From: Phytophthora sp. 'mugwort'
Lineage: Eukaryota > Oomycota > Peronosporomycetes > Peronosporales > Peronosporaceae
Reading direction: 5' to 3'
NCBI GenBank assembly: GCA_033558025.1
Contig: JAUCEF010000006.1
Coordinates: 4,278,001-4,342,000 of the forward strand
DNA length: 64,000 nucleotides
The notes under the pieces are model-generated. The model searched no databases. It saw nothing but the letters and a program-made list of their open reading frames with translations, and was not told the DNA's origin. Below are positions 63,375-64,000 of the stretch, in pieces; the first letter of the stretch is position 1; each line of letters starts with the position of its first letter. Both the position numbers and the translations under genes were made by a program.

Positions 63375-63744
63375 AGAGCTGCTAGAAGCGCGAGCCGATC
63401 AAGTGGTGAACGGCTCGCAGGGTGGAGGTGAAGTGGGCTTAGTTATTGTGATTGTTTCTAGTACTTTGACAAACTTGTAGAAAAGAGATAGCGTGAAGAG
63501 CACTGTGCGCTTGCTATTTGTCTGGGAAGTGACTAAGACAGTAAGATCACGTCGTGCTTTGTTGTATTAAGCTTAGCCGGCCGTGGGGATTGTAGTGATG
63601 CTGTCGTCGTTTCACGCGTATTTTTCGCAGGGAGATGAAGAGAACGTGACGCAGAACTTGTGCACTTGTGTTACTTCGGGCAATACATATATTCACTGCA
63701 CGCGCTGCACAGCTGGCCATACCGCAGCACGTTAACGTCGATAC
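63375..63744. other. Convergent 3' intergenic region
   Basis: It lies between the stop of the zinc-finger gene and the stop of a minus-strand gene. It should contain both 3' UTRs. Nothing else was seen. Confidence 0.5.
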
Positions 63745-63999
63745 TTACAGCTCCCATACAGTCTCGTCATTCTCGTCGTCACTAGTTCCTGAGCCTTCTT
63801 CTGGCCCATAGCTAAACATCTCCTTGGGACGATTGACGCCCACGTCATCGTGTTTGTTGATGCTACTTGTCGACTGCACGGAGCGCATGACGCTTGGGTT
63901 CTTGACGCCTCTCTTGAGGTCGTGACCGCTGCTTGTAATACCGGCGCGCTGCAGTCGGTCCCTCCGGCTAGTGCTTGGGCGTTCCGGCGAAGCTTCGCG
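63745..63999 (-). CDS. C-terminal end of an unidentified protein, cut by the window edge
   Basis: An open minus-strand frame enters from the right edge and ends at TAA (63745-63747). It reads SPERPSTSRRDRLQRAGITS, then KRGVKNPSVMRSVQSTSSIN, MFSYGPEEGSGTSDDENDE and a final TVWEL. The stretch is Ser/Arg rich then acidic, a probable disordered tail. The frame stays open for 84 codons and the composition is protein-like, but no domain is visible. The rest of the gene lies outside the window. Confidence 0.6.
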   Translation of the reverse strand, partial: REASPERPSTSRRDRLQRAGITSSGHDLKRGVKNPSVMRSVQSTSSINKHDDVGVNRPKEMFSYGPEEGSGTSDDENDETVWEL

Positions 64000-64000
64000 C

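Overview
The window looks like nuclear DNA of an oomycete, most likely a Phytophthora-like member of the Peronosporales. The evidence is a single-exon giant midasin gene, very short GT-AG introns (about 62-93 nt), promoter motifs of the oomycete Initiator type just upstream of start codons, and a dense mixture of decayed transposons of the families typical of these genomes. This assignment is inferred from sequence features and family knowledge, not from a database search.

Layout. (1) 760-19269, minus strand: an apparently intact midasin (MDN1/Rea1) gene of about 6,169 codons in one uninterrupted frame, with six AAA+ P-loops, a long acidic tail and a C-terminal MIDAS domain. (2) About 19.5-55.2 kb: a roughly 36-kb island made almost entirely of broken mobile elements. 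In order it holds a Tc1-like element with long terminal inverted repeats, pogo/Tigger-like elements (several with short introns), an LTR-like stretch, a mariner, a PIF/Harbinger, a MITE, Copia and Ty3/Gypsy gag-pol pieces, a LINE fragment, a Mutator-like element (MULE) with a Ulp1-like protease tail split by a hAT element, a second SWIM-type MULE, a chromodomain Gypsy integrase end, an inverted pair of LTR-like sequences, a 52-bp tandem repeat and more mariner and pogo pieces. Every transposase or polyprotein I could read carries stops or frameshifts. (3) 56.2-64.0 kb: a compact block of host genes. It contains an ERMP1-like M28 metallopeptidase (six exons), a convergent EF-hand protein gene, a four-finger C2H2 zinc-finger gene, and the 3' end of one further gene on the minus strand at the window edge.

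The host genes have unrelated housekeeping or regulatory roles: ribosome assembly, ER membrane proteolysis, probable calcium binding and probable transcription control. They do not form an operon-like system. The island reads as repeated nested insertion between two gene blocks. I found no convincing new defence or biosynthetic system. The most unusual items are the in-frame introns in several pogo-like copies, the MULE/Ulp1 remnant whose catalytic cysteine position is tyrosine, the head-to-head LTR pair with an internal palindrome, and a stretch where both strands look like retroelement coding sequence.
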